Source: SZUA-152 sp964401355
GTDB lineage: Bacteria > Pseudomonadota > Gammaproteobacteria > SZUA-152
Assembly (NCBI GenBank): GCA_964401355.1
Contig: CAYNYJ010000045.1
Location: 1-29,286 of the forward strand
Reading direction: 5' to 3'
DNA: 29,286 nucleotides
Positions 1 through 6,908 of this stretch are shown piece after piece. The notes below the pieces were generated by a model. That model was not told the DNA's origin. It did not search any database and saw nothing but the letters and a program-made list of their open reading frames with translations. The stretch's first letter is position 1. Every line of letters begins with the position of its first letter. Position numbers and translations under genes: made by a program.

Positions 1-833
1 AAATGGAGCGTCGCTATAAATTGATGGCCCATCAGGGCGTGCGTAACCTGGCCGGGTTTAATCGCAAAGTGAAAGATGCGAATGAGGCGAGCGAACCCAT
101 TAAAGATCCCTTCTTTAAGCCCCTTACCTTATTAGGAGAGGAGGGGGATGAGAAACTCCTCGAAACCCTGCCGCAGATCGTTGTGATCGTCGACGAGCTG
201 GCCGACATGATGATGACCGTGGGTAAAAAGGTCGAAGAACTGATCGCCCGGCTGGCGCAAAAGGCGCGTGCCTGCGGCATCCATTTGATCCTCGCCACCC
301 AGCGTCCCTCGGTGGATGTGCTCACCGGTTTGATCAAGGCCAACATTCCCACTCGCATCGCGTTTCAAGTATCGGCCAAGGTGGATTCTCGCACCATCCT
401 CGACCAGGGCGGTGCCGAACAATTACTGGGCCACGGCGACATGCTGTACATCCCGCCCGGCACCTCGATTCCCACCCGTGTGCACGGGGCCTTTGTATCG
501 GATGCCGAAGTGCATCGTGTTGTCGCCGATTGGAAAAGTCGCGGTGCGCCGGAATACATCGACGAAATTCTTGACGGCCCGCCCGCTGGGGCTGATTTAG
601 GCGTGCCGGGCCTGGAAGAAGACGGTGCCGAAACCGATGCGCTGTACGACGAGGCTGTGCGTATCGTCACCGAAACCCGCAAGGCCTCTATTTCCGGCGT
701 GCAACGTCGGTTGCGTATTGGCTACAACCGCGCCGCACGCATGGTGGAAGACATGGAACGCGCCGGAGTGGTGGGGCCACTGCAATCCAACGGTTCACGC
801 GAGGTGATCGCGCCGCCACCACCGGCGGATTGA
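1..833 (+). CDS. ftsK: DNA translocase FtsK, C-terminal part (5' truncated by window)
   Basis: This is the C-terminal part of the septal DNA pump FtsK, which moves chromosome ends through the closing septum and activates XerCD recombination at dif. The reading frame is open from the window edge; the first ATG (position 3) falls inside the conserved run MERRYKLM, so it is internal and the true start lies outside. Visible are the Walker B strand IVVIVDELADMMM, the RecA-like motor continuation with LATQRPSVDVLTG and the segment FQVSAKVDSRTILDQGGAEQLLG. The last ~65 residues form the winged-helix gamma domain (about residues 210-268 of the visible part) that reads KOPS. In many gammaproteobacteria lolA follows directly; here about 9 kb of other genes intervene. 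The identity is very secure. Confidence 0.97.
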   Translation, partial: MERRYKLMAHQGVRNLAGFNRKVKDANEASEPIKDPFFKPLTLLGEEGDEKLLETLPQIVVIVDELADMMMTVGKKVEELIARLAQKARACGIHLILATQRPSVDVLTGLIKANIPTRIAFQVSAKVDSRTILDQGGAEQLLGHGDMLYIPPGTSIPTRVHGAFVSDAEVHRVVADWKSRGAPEYIDEILDGPPAGADLGVPGLEEDGAETDALYDEAVRIVTETRKASISGVQRRLRIGYNRAARMVEDMERAGVVGPLQSNGSREVIAPPPPAD

Positions 834-916
834 TTTTTACCGGGTATACAGTCGCCGTGTGGGCTCGCAAGGCCGCGTATCGGCCTCTATTTTTCACGGG
901 TATTTGTTGATAAAAA

Positions 917-1124
917 GTCACTGCCGTCCCATTAACTTCATATCCGTCATGCCGGACTTGTTCCGGTATCCAGTAAGTTGTTGAACCCTCTGGATTCCGG
1001 CATACGCCGGAATCCAGGGAGAGGTTACTGATAATTCATGTCGCAAATCTATAATTCACACCACAGGTCGCACAAACTAACAAATTACGATACAGCGAGT
1101 ATTTGTTAATGGGACAGTAGTGAT
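917..1124 (+). mobile_element. MITE-like element, family 1, copy 1
   Basis: A non-coding element of about 208 bp bounded by imperfect 20-bp terminal inverted repeats (917-936 and 1105-1124, 17 of 20 matching; core GTCCCATTAAC / GTTAATGGGAC). Inside are short palindromes of the type TTCCGGC...GCCGGAA followed by a TCCAG-like motif. It shares its left end (GTCACTGC, then Y, then GTCCC), CCGTCATGC, GTTGAACC, ATTCATGTC, the CACAGGTCGCACAA-like stretch and the GTATTTGTTAA right end with the copy at 29007-29282. There is no transposase, so it would have to be mobilised in trans. Target duplications could not be recognised by eye. Confidence 0.7.
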
Positions 1125-1149
1125 AAAAATATGTCTAAAAAATCAGTAT

Positions 1150-1367
1150 GTCCCGTTAATTTGATCCTGTTCTGCTGCAACTGGCGACACACGTAGTGTA
1201 TCGGTTATTCAGTGGAATTGGAGACATGAATATGGGCAACCTCTTCCCGTCATACCGGCGCATGCCGGAATCCAGTGGTCGCCTAAGAGCGCCTACTTTT
1301 GGTGGTGGTTCAACGACTTTCTGGATACCGGCATGCGCCGGCATGACGATTAAGGCGTTAACGGGAC
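1150..1367 (-). mobile_element. MITE-like element, family 1, copy 2 (inverted)
   Basis: A second element of about 218 bp, bounded by GTCCCGTTAAT (1150-1160) and GTTAACGGGAC (1357-1367), in the opposite orientation to the copies at 917 and 29007. Its reverse complement shares a long stretch with the 29007 copy, including CAGAAAGTCGTTGAACCACC and AGTAGGCGCTCTTAGGCGA. A nearly perfect 28-bp inner inverted repeat (about 1249-1276 and 1321-1348) has arms that are themselves palindromic (CCGGCGCATGCCGG). It ends 12 bp beyond the TetR stop codon. The open frame that crosses it is taken as non-genic. Confidence 0.7.
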
Positions 1368-1378
1368 CATTAGCAGTG

Positions 1379-1972
1379 CTAAAAAATAGAAATGGCGGTC
1401 CCGATCACTTTTTTAAGCTCGCTGAGCTTCGCACCGCTTCGCGCCATGACCGCCAATCCATATTGTAAAGTTAACAGGTAGTCGGCTAATTCCTCTGCCG
1501 AACGGTTGGAGGTGATATTACCTTGCGTTTTTTCGGTCGAGAAAAAATCGACGAGAACGTTGTTAGTCAATTGGTTAATGTTGGTGATCGCTTGCAGCGC
1601 GTTAGAGGGCAGGCAATCACTCCCTGCCTCACAGGTACTTGCAGTGACAAAACAGCCTCCCGGAAGTTTTGGGTTTGCCACCATGTTGGCAATCGATATT
1701 AAATAGCGTTGTATTTTCTTTTTTGAGTTTTTATTTTTGGCAAACAATGCATTGATATGGGGAGCGCCATGTTTCTGTACAAACTGGTTTAGCGCGCTAA
1801 TAAACAATTCCTCCTTATTTCCAAATGCCGCGTATAAACTGGGTTTGTTTATCCCCATGGCACTTGTCAGTTCATTCAGGGAAGTCCCGCTGTAGCCATT
1901 GCGCCAAAACACTTCCATCGCGGCTTCCAAAACAATGTCTTTGTTAAAATTACGTTGACGCCCAGCACTCAT
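1379..1972 (-). CDS. TetR/AcrR-family transcriptional regulator
   Basis: A 197-aa one-component regulator of the TetR family, normally a repressor released by a small ligand. The N-terminal helix-turn-helix is clear (about residues 5-55: VLEAAMEVFWRNGYSGTSL, then INKPSLYAAFGNKEELF), followed by a helical ligand-binding domain with no recognisable specificity. The ATG at 1972 is chosen over an upstream TTG at 1984 because GAGGTG lies 5-6 bases before it. It is divergent from the SDR gene at 2091; the 118-bp space between them holds a duplicated 28-bp promoter/operator unit, so autoregulation together with control of the SDR gene is likely (inference). The stop codon lies next to a MITE copy. 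The family call is secure and the ligand unknown. Confidence 0.9.
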   Translation of the reverse strand: MSAGRQRNFNKDIVLEAAMEVFWRNGYSGTSLNELTSAMGINKPSLYAAFGNKEELFISALNQFVQKHGAPHINALFAKNKNSKKKIQRYLISIANMVANPKLPGGCFVTASTCEAGSDCLPSNALQAITNINQLTNNVLVDFFSTEKTQGNITSNRSAEELADYLLTLQYGLAVMARSGAKLSELKKVIGTAISIF

Positions 1973-2002
1973 CCCACACCTCAAAAAACAGCGAACTCAT
2001 AC

Positions 2003-2059
2003 TTGACATTGTATAACGATCGGTACATTATTTACAGTCTATACTGATCGGTACATTAT
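2003..2059 (+). promoter_or_regulatory. Tandemly duplicated sigma70 promoter with embedded operator
   Basis: Two head-to-tail 28-bp units (2003-2030 and 2031-2058, 23 of 28 identical) lie between the TetR and SDR genes. Each holds its own -35 (TTGACA at 2003; TTTACA at 2031), a 17-bp spacer and the same -10-like CATTAT (2026-2031 and 2054-2059). The identical 13-bp part GATCGGTACATTA sits at the end of the spacer and over the -10, the usual place for a repressor site. The downstream promoter would start transcription about 25 bp before the SDR ATG. Binding by the neighbouring TetR protein is inferred. Confidence 0.65.
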
Positions 2060-2090
2060 TAAGTTCACACGATTAAAAGGAAAGATAACG

Positions 2091-2843
2091 ATGAGTAACT
2101 TAAACGGGAGAACGGCAGTGGTCACTGGGGGGAATAGCGGGATGGGGTATGCAACCGCCCAAAAATTCAAAGACTTAGGGGCTTCTGTGATTATTACGGG
2201 ACGCAACAAACAAGCCGTAGAACAGGCGGCGGAAGAGCTTGGGGTAACGGGTATTATGGCTGATCAGGCCAATCTTGATGACATCGACGCGCTGGTGAAT
2301 CAGGTAAAAGAGGAATTTGGTGGCGTTGATGTGCTTTTTATCAATGCAGGTGTGGCGGCGTTTGCTTCGATTGAAGAGTTATCTGAAGAACAATTCGATA
2401 ACATGATGAATATCAATTTTAAAGGTGCGTTTTTCACTCTGCAAAAATTCTTGCCGCTTTTGCGTGAGGGTGCCTCCGTTATTAATTTATCTTCGATAAA
2501 TGCTTATACGGGAATGCCTAGCACGTCTGTGTATGCGGCCAGCAAAGCCGCGATGAATTCACTCACTCGAACCGCAGCAAGTGAATTGGCGCCTCGTAAA
2601 ATCAGGGTCAATTCCGTGAATCCCGGACCGGTCAATACGCCGATTTTTGGGAAACTGGGAATGCCCGAAGCGGCTATAAAAGAATTTGCATCGGCCATGC
2701 AAAATCGGATTCCACTAAAACGGTTTGGTGAGCCAGAAGATATTGCTAATTTGGTGGCGTTTCTTGCCTCTGATGAGGCCAGCTTCATTACCGGAGCTGA
2801 ATATAATATCGATGGTGGGATGAATGTAAATCCACTTTTATAA
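2091..2843 (+). CDS. SDR-family NAD(P)-dependent oxidoreductase
   Basis: A 250-aa classical short-chain dehydrogenase/reductase. The Rossmann motif TGGNSGMG is at residues 12-19, NAG at 85-87, and the catalytic set is Ser135 (LSS), Tyr148 and Lys152 (YAASK). The PG motif (NPGPVNTP) and the C-terminal tail FITGAEYNIDGGM are typical of the FabG-like, tetrameric subgroup. The ATG is preceded by AAGGAAAG. The substrate cannot be read from the sequence: members of this subgroup paired with a TetR regulator act on varied alcohols and ketones, and lipid synthesis is not implied. It is divergent from the TetR gene and probably controlled by it. Family and length are secure. Confidence 0.92.
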   Translation: MSNLNGRTAVVTGGNSGMGYATAQKFKDLGASVIITGRNKQAVEQAAEELGVTGIMADQANLDDIDALVNQVKEEFGGVDVLFINAGVAAFASIEELSEEQFDNMMNINFKGAFFTLQKFLPLLREGASVINLSSINAYTGMPSTSVYAASKAAMNSLTRTAASELAPRKIRVNSVNPGPVNTPIFGKLGMPEAAIKEFASAMQNRIPLKRFGEPEDIANLVAFLASDEASFITGAEYNIDGGMNVNPLL

Positions 2844-2988
2844 TCGACGCAGAGAGGTGATCCTGCGAACTGTTCCGTGCGGATTCGTATGTGTTGCCGT
2901 GGGGAGTGGAGAGCGGGAGGCTCAGCTGAAAACCAAACTTTGGTGTTCGTCCAGAATCGATGAGAGCTTCCCCGGAGAGAAAGGGATT

Positions 2989-3006
2989 GTGGGCGTCCCT
3001 GCCCAC
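2989..3006. terminator. Possible hairpin between convergent SDR and tsdA genes
   Basis: GTGGGC, a 6-base loop and GCCCAC form a GC-rich stem between the convergent ends of the SDR gene and tsdA. On the plus strand it is followed by GGGGTTAATATTT, which is only weakly T-rich. It may stop plus-strand transcription, but it lacks a clean U tract. Confidence 0.3.
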
Positions 3007-3017
3007 GGGGTTAATAT

Positions 3018-3935
3018 TTAATGCGCATCGCCTAACAGATCACCATTTTGCTTGTCATCATAACGACACTGGTGTTTATGATAGGTTTTGTCGGTTTCCG
3101 CCATGTTTCCCCGATGCCGGGGATCCTGAGGACGGTCGTGGCTATTGACAAAATAGGCCACATCCCAGGCTTGTTGGTCACTCAAGCTACCCGCTTTCCC
3201 ATAGGGCATGTTGGCTTTGATAAAGCCGGCGGCAGTATTGATTCGATGCATACCTGCGCCCCAGTTAAATGAATCCTTGCCCCATAATGGCGGGAAAACA
3301 TATCGTCCATCGACTTTGGTTCCTTGCCCATCAGCACTGTGGCACACAGTACAGTTTGCAACGTAGACTTTCTCGCCGCGTGTGTAGTCGGGTTTTTGTG
3401 CGGGTTTTTTTAATTTGGGATATCCACGCCCCGGCAGCTTTTCACCGATGGGTACACCTTTTCCCATCCAGTGGGCATAGGTAATTAATGCGATTAACAC
3501 TTCGCTGTTAGCATCGGGCGCAGTGCCATTCATGCTGTATTTGAAACAACCCTGAATGCGGTTTTGTATTGTATTGACCCTATCGTTTTTCTTACGATAA
3601 GTGGGATACATACCAATTGCTGCCCATAACGGTGCCGAGTTTGCTTGACGGCCATTGTTAACATGACAATTCACACAGCTTAATCCGTTACCCACATATT
3701 GTGCGGCATGCTCGGATGTGTTGGTAAAAATATTTTTACCTAAACGCACCATGTCGCCAAAGTCATTGCTGGGAATAGTGTCTTCACTGGGTGGCGTAAA
3801 AGTGATACCGAATTTTGGGCTCGCGGGTAACTCGGACTGGAAATCTATTTTTTTCTCAGCCGCCAAAAGTGTATTGACCGGTAATATCAGGATACTCAAT
3901 AAAATTACGGAGGGTTTAAACATACTTACTCTCAT
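3018..3935 (-). CDS. tsdA: Thiosulfate dehydrogenase TsdA-like diheme cytochrome c
   Basis: A 305-aa exported diheme cytochrome c resembling TsdA, which couples two thiosulfates to tetrathionate in the periplasm. A signal peptide is visible (hydrophobic residues 8-22, AA before EKK). Heme motifs are CVNCH (87-91) and CTVCH (195-199). The segment NGRQANSAPLWAAIGMYP followed by NRIQGCF contains Cys130, matching the unusual cysteine ligand of heme 1 known in TsdA; Met243 in NMPYG is the likely ligand region of heme 2. The ending NSHDRPQDPR is also typical. The gene follows tsdB by 34 bp on the same strand. An ATG at 3923 is an alternative start. A tetrathionate reductase direction is possible, since TsdA enzymes vary in bias. 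Confidence 0.85.
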   Translation of the reverse strand: MRVSMFKPSVILLSILILPVNTLLAAEKKIDFQSELPASPKFGITFTPPSEDTIPSNDFGDMVRLGKNIFTNTSEHAAQYVGNGLSCVNCHVNNGRQANSAPLWAAIGMYPTYRKKNDRVNTIQNRIQGCFKYSMNGTAPDANSEVLIALITYAHWMGKGVPIGEKLPGRGYPKLKKPAQKPDYTRGEKVYVANCTVCHSADGQGTKVDGRYVFPPLWGKDSFNWGAGMHRINTAAGFIKANMPYGKAGSLSDQQAWDVAYFVNSHDRPQDPRHRGNMAETDKTYHKHQCRYDDKQNGDLLGDAH

Positions 3936-3969
3936 GGTGAATCTCTCTTATCTCAAACAGAATTAGGAT

Positions 3970-4605
3970 TTATTTCGCGGCTAAGGTAGACAAATAGGCC
4001 GCAACGGCATCGATTTCTTTTTCGGTTAACTTGTCTGCTACTGATTTCATCAAGCCGACGGGGTCATTTTTTCTGTTATCTTTTTTCCAGGCGAGAAGTT
4101 GATTTTTAATATAGCTTGCATGTTGGCCTGCAAGTGCGGGGAAATTCTCAGCGATACCTTGGGCACCTTCACCGTGACAGCGGAAACAGGAGGGCATTCC
4201 CACTTCCCATTTACCTTTTTCTGCGATCTTCTTACCTAAACGTAACTTCTCTGCATCAATATTTTTTGTTTCGGTCGCTACGCTTAAGCTGGAAAAATAT
4301 TCTGCTACATCAGAAATTTCTTGCATGGATAAGGCCTTGGCAATGGGTTGCATTATCGGGTTGCTACGACTGCCGGATTGAAAATCACGTAATTGTTTTT
4401 TGAGATACGCGGGGTTTATACCGGCAAGCTTTGGAAAACCACTCGCGGCTTGTCCTGCACCATTAACGCCATGGCAGGCTGAACAAGGTATCGCACCGTT
4501 ACTGTTTCCTTGCATAACCAAACTTTTACCATTCTTGGCAAAGGCCATATTTGTCAACATTGTGAGGCTGATCAGCAACACAGATCTTAGAAGTGATTTA
4601 TTCAT
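3970..4605 (-). CDS. tsdB: Diheme cytochrome c4-type protein, TsdB-like electron acceptor
   Basis: A 211-aa periplasmic protein with a signal peptide ending in AFA (residue 23) and two c4-type cytochrome domains, each with a heme site: CSACH (41-45) and CFRCH (140-144). Both domains share the pattern FPKLAG / FPALAG, tyrosine, a run KNQL / KKQL and a methionine ligand region (NPIM; PVGLM). In known tsdBA loci a c4 cytochrome directly upstream of TsdA takes its electrons and passes them towards a terminal oxidase. The order here (this gene first, tsdA 34 bp later) fits that role, although cytochrome c4 also occurs elsewhere as a general carrier. AGGG lies before the ATG. Confidence 0.8.
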   Translation of the reverse strand: MNKSLLRSVLLISLTMLTNMAFAKNGKSLVMQGNSNGAIPCSACHGVNGAGQAASGFPKLAGINPAYLKKQLRDFQSGSRSNPIMQPIAKALSMQEISDVAEYFSSLSVATETKNIDAEKLRLGKKIAEKGKWEVGMPSCFRCHGEGAQGIAENFPALAGQHASYIKNQLLAWKKDNRKNDPVGLMKSVADKLTEKEIDAVAAYLSTLAAK

Positions 4606-5184
4606 TTACATACCCTGGTTAAAACGAATCCGGTATATCGGAGTATTGGAATTTACTGAGTGATTGAATATTAGATTATTATAATAGTCTGATCAATTAA
4701 ACGTTTTAATACCTCAAAAAATTTCATTGATTGAAGCGCAATCAATTTTGGGATTGAAGTCAGAATAAGATATTGATTTATAGTGAGTTATCAGATATTT
4801 CTGAGTAAGTGCGATTGATCATCGATGCTGGGTTTCAGGGAGACCAGACACAGAAAACGACAAGGTTTCATCCCGGGTGTGCAGCGTCGGCTGTGCATTG
4901 CCACAACTAAGCCACATGTAGAGCACTAAAAAGGCAATCGCCGAGGCAGTGGTGCCGGTGTCATTTAACCGCTCTCGGGAAGTGATATTGCGCCATCGTC
5001 GATGGCGGATTGATGACGAATTCTATTTATAGTTATGTCATTTTATAGTTGCGTCATTATGTCTTCAGAATACTCTCCTCTTTGGGGAGAGGACTGGGAT
5101 ATCGATAAATAATTAATCAGAGATTTTTCAGGTTTATGTAACTGCTCTGATCCCGGTTCTACAGAATTGCCTAACCCCCCTTTT
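4606..5184. other. Intergenic region upstream of tsdBA and downstream of the CBS gene
   Basis: No gene is recognised in this 579-bp, AT-rich stretch. A perfect inverted repeat ATTGATT - 7 bases - AATCAAT (4726-4746) lies 120 bp before tsdB and could be a regulator site. On the minus strand a TATAAT (4678-4683) may be a tsdB -10, but no good -35 was seen. Further dyads are CGCCAT/ATGGCG (4991-5007) and CTCTCC/GGGAGAG (5073-5091). None has a clear terminator U tract. Confidence 0.5.
4726..4746. promoter_or_regulatory. Perfect inverted repeat upstream of tsdB (possible operator)
   Basis: ATTGATT (4726-4732), a 7-base spacer and AATCAAT (4740-4746) form a perfect dyad about 120 bp before the tsdB start. 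The half-site TTGAT resembles FNR/Crp-family sites, but the spacing is longer than the canonical FNR 4-base centre, so the regulator is unknown. Confidence 0.35.
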
Positions 5185-5784
5185 TCAGGTGGTTAAAAGA
5201 GCCCTTTCCAGTTCAGCGAAGCTGCCTGCCCGAGTTGAAGGTTCAACAGCGACCCCTAGTTGGCGGCTGATTTGTGTCGATGAATATATGCCACAGACGG
5301 TTTCAACCTGAGTATCTTCATCGATTTTGATCACCAGCATGTGTTGGCGGTTGCATATTTTCATGGTTTCGATGATGTCGCCGACACTGGCCTTGATGAC
5401 GTCGTCGAGACGTAATGCTTCCAACGAATCTTTCGGGGTCATTATGTCGTGTACGGCAATATCACTGCGCGTTCCGCCATGCCCATTGATATGTTGTAAA
5501 GGTTTTTCGCCCAGTAGGTCGGTCGCTGTTATCAGACCAACCAAGCTTCCATCGTCTTCGGTCACAAACAACAGTCGCACACCACAGGCAATCATGTTGT
5601 TACTGGCCTGGGTAACAGATGCCGTTGCTTTAATCGAAAAGGGTATCGCCTTGGTAAGATCGGTCATTACGCTGGTGGCGCCATGGGTCACTGAAATCTT
5701 TCTTGTGCGTTGTAAAATCCGGCGATTTACTTTGGCATCTTTTGCAAGGGTGTAATGGGTGAGGGCTTTAAATGGGTTCGTCAT
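5185..5784 (-). CDS. CBS-domain-pair protein
   Basis: A 199-aa cytoplasmic protein with two CBS motifs. The first is about residues 45-100 (IPFSIKATASVTQASNNM, then VRLLFVTEDDGSLVGLITATDLL), the second about 115-175 (VHDIMTPKDSLEAL, then HMLVIKIDED, then GIYSSTQISRQLG). CBS pairs usually bind adenine nucleotides and act as sensors or regulatory partners; no catalytic domain is attached. The ATG at 5784 is chosen because the strong ribosome site GGAGGT lies just upstream, while the longer open frame to 5865 would include that site. No operon partner is evident: tsdB is 0.58 kb downstream. The effector or partner is unknown. Confidence 0.85.
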   Translation of the reverse strand: MTNPFKALTHYTLAKDAKVNRRILQRTRKISVTHGATSVMTDLTKAIPFSIKATASVTQASNNMIACGVRLLFVTEDDGSLVGLITATDLLGEKPLQHINGHGGTRSDIAVHDIMTPKDSLEALRLDDVIKASVGDIIETMKICNRQHMLVIKIDEDTQVETVCGIYSSTQISRQLGVAVEPSTRAGSFAELERALLTT

Positions 5785-5978
5785 AATTACCTCCAAAGTC
5801 GAGTTTTGAACAGAATCCTTTCCTTTCCTCTCTTCAAGATAGATTAATTTTGACCGGAATACCAAGCTGTGGAGGTGATTTTTTCGCTCATCAACGCGAT
5901 TGCGGGAGTGTAAACCAGGGAATCTCTTGCATGGATGCCGTGGGTGGTGGGTGTTATTACTCGGGCAAGGCTGCGGGC

Positions 5979-6818
5979 TTAAAAATTTTGGTTGAATGAA
6001 ATACTGGCGGCCTGATCGAGACTGTTGTTAGTGAGGCCCCGCAATAGGCTCAGTGACACGGCGTTGTCGGCCGTCACGCGCCATTCTCCAAAGGCATTCA
6101 GTTGTTGTAAATCATCGGTATTGCGGAGCAGGCGGGATTGATAATCGACACTGAACCCTAGGGAGACAGTTGGCGAGGGTTGAATGACCAGGCCGAGGCT
6201 GGCGTAGGGGACATCGCGATATCGGAGTGGCTCGGTGTCGCCGGTCACCACGTAACCCAGAGTGAAAAAGGGTATTATCGCGGCGTTGCCCAGGCTGCCG
6301 TCGAGCTGCAAAAAGTAGTCGTTCTCACCAGTGCCCAGGGCCTGATTGGCATTGGCACTGGCCAATTTTATTTTGCCGCTGAGTTCCAGCCAGTTTCCTG
6401 TGGCGCTGTTGGTCAACAGCCTATAGCCGAGCTTGAAGGTGATGTCGCCCAGGCCCTGGCGCGTGAGCCGGTTTTGTGTCGCGGGGGATGATTCGGTGAA
6501 ACCGCTACCGCTACCGGTAAACATTTCTAAGTCGTTATCCGAAAATACCGTGGCCCCGGCTCCGGGGACGACGCTGCCATTGCCGGTGATGCGCAGATGG
6601 GGCACGGTCAACTGGCTGCGCCAGGCATTGCGGCTGTATTGCAGAGTGGCAGAAAAGGTCTCGATATCGGTGCTGCGGGCCTGGCCGTAGTCACCGCTGG
6701 AAAATTGATACCCAGCGCTCAGACTGATATCGCCGTTCGCCTTGGCCAGTTCGCTCATCAGTAGCAGGATGGCCGGCAGTATTATTTTGCCGTGGGATGA
6801 AGTGTGCTGTGCCGCCAT
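5979..6818 (-). CDS. Predicted outer membrane beta-barrel protein
   Basis: A 279-aa protein with a signal peptide (hydrophobic core IILPAILLLM, likely cleavage after AKA, about residue 27). It has alternating amphipathic strands throughout, such as ISLSAGYQFSSG, FSATLQYSRN, LELSGKIKLA, VSLGFSVDYQSR and AVSLSLLRGL, and a terminal phenylalanine (SISFNQNF), the hallmark of BAM-inserted barrels. It resembles the transporter/MetA-like barrels of about 250-300 aa, but the exact family is uncertain. It lies 90 bp downstream of the DUF4382 lipoprotein gene on the same strand with a hairpin between, so the two are probably partly co-transcribed. AAAAGG precedes the ATG. The cargo is unknown. Confidence 0.75.
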   Translation of the reverse strand: MAAQHTSSHGKIILPAILLLMSELAKANGDISLSAGYQFSSGDYGQARSTDIETFSATLQYSRNAWRSQLTVPHLRITGNGSVVPGAGATVFSDNDLEMFTGSGSGFTESSPATQNRLTRQGLGDITFKLGYRLLTNSATGNWLELSGKIKLASANANQALGTGENDYFLQLDGSLGNAAIIPFFTLGYVVTGDTEPLRYRDVPYASLGLVIQPSPTVSLGFSVDYQSRLLRNTDDLQQLNAFGEWRVTADNAVSLSLLRGLTNNSLDQAASISFNQNF

Positions 6819-6852
6819 GTTTGAGCCTTTTATTATCGATGGTAAATAGAAA

Positions 6853-6882
6853 CAGGCACCCGGGGTGAACCCTGGGTGCCTG
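6853..6882 (-). terminator. Strong hairpin between the DUF4382 and barrel genes
   Basis: CAGGCACCC and GGGTGCCTG form a long GC-rich stem around a GGGGTGAACCCT core. Read on the minus strand the stem is followed by TTTCTATTTA, which fits a moderate intrinsic terminator downstream of the DUF4382 gene. Because the next gene on this strand starts only 35 bp later, it may cause partial termination and so lower barrel expression relative to the lipoprotein. Confidence 0.55.
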
Positions 6883-6908
6883 TTGCGGCGATCTCAGTAT
6901 TGTAGATT

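Noticed and set aside
1196..1468. 90-aa open frame on the plus strand with YRRMPESSGR-like peptide
   Set aside because: It runs through the MITE palindromes and into the end of the TetR gene on the other strand; the peptide is a translation of the repeat, not a protein.
5073..5091. Hairpin CTCTCC/GGGAGAG as a terminator
   Set aside because: No T tract on either strand and no gene ends next to it; probably another short intergenic palindrome.
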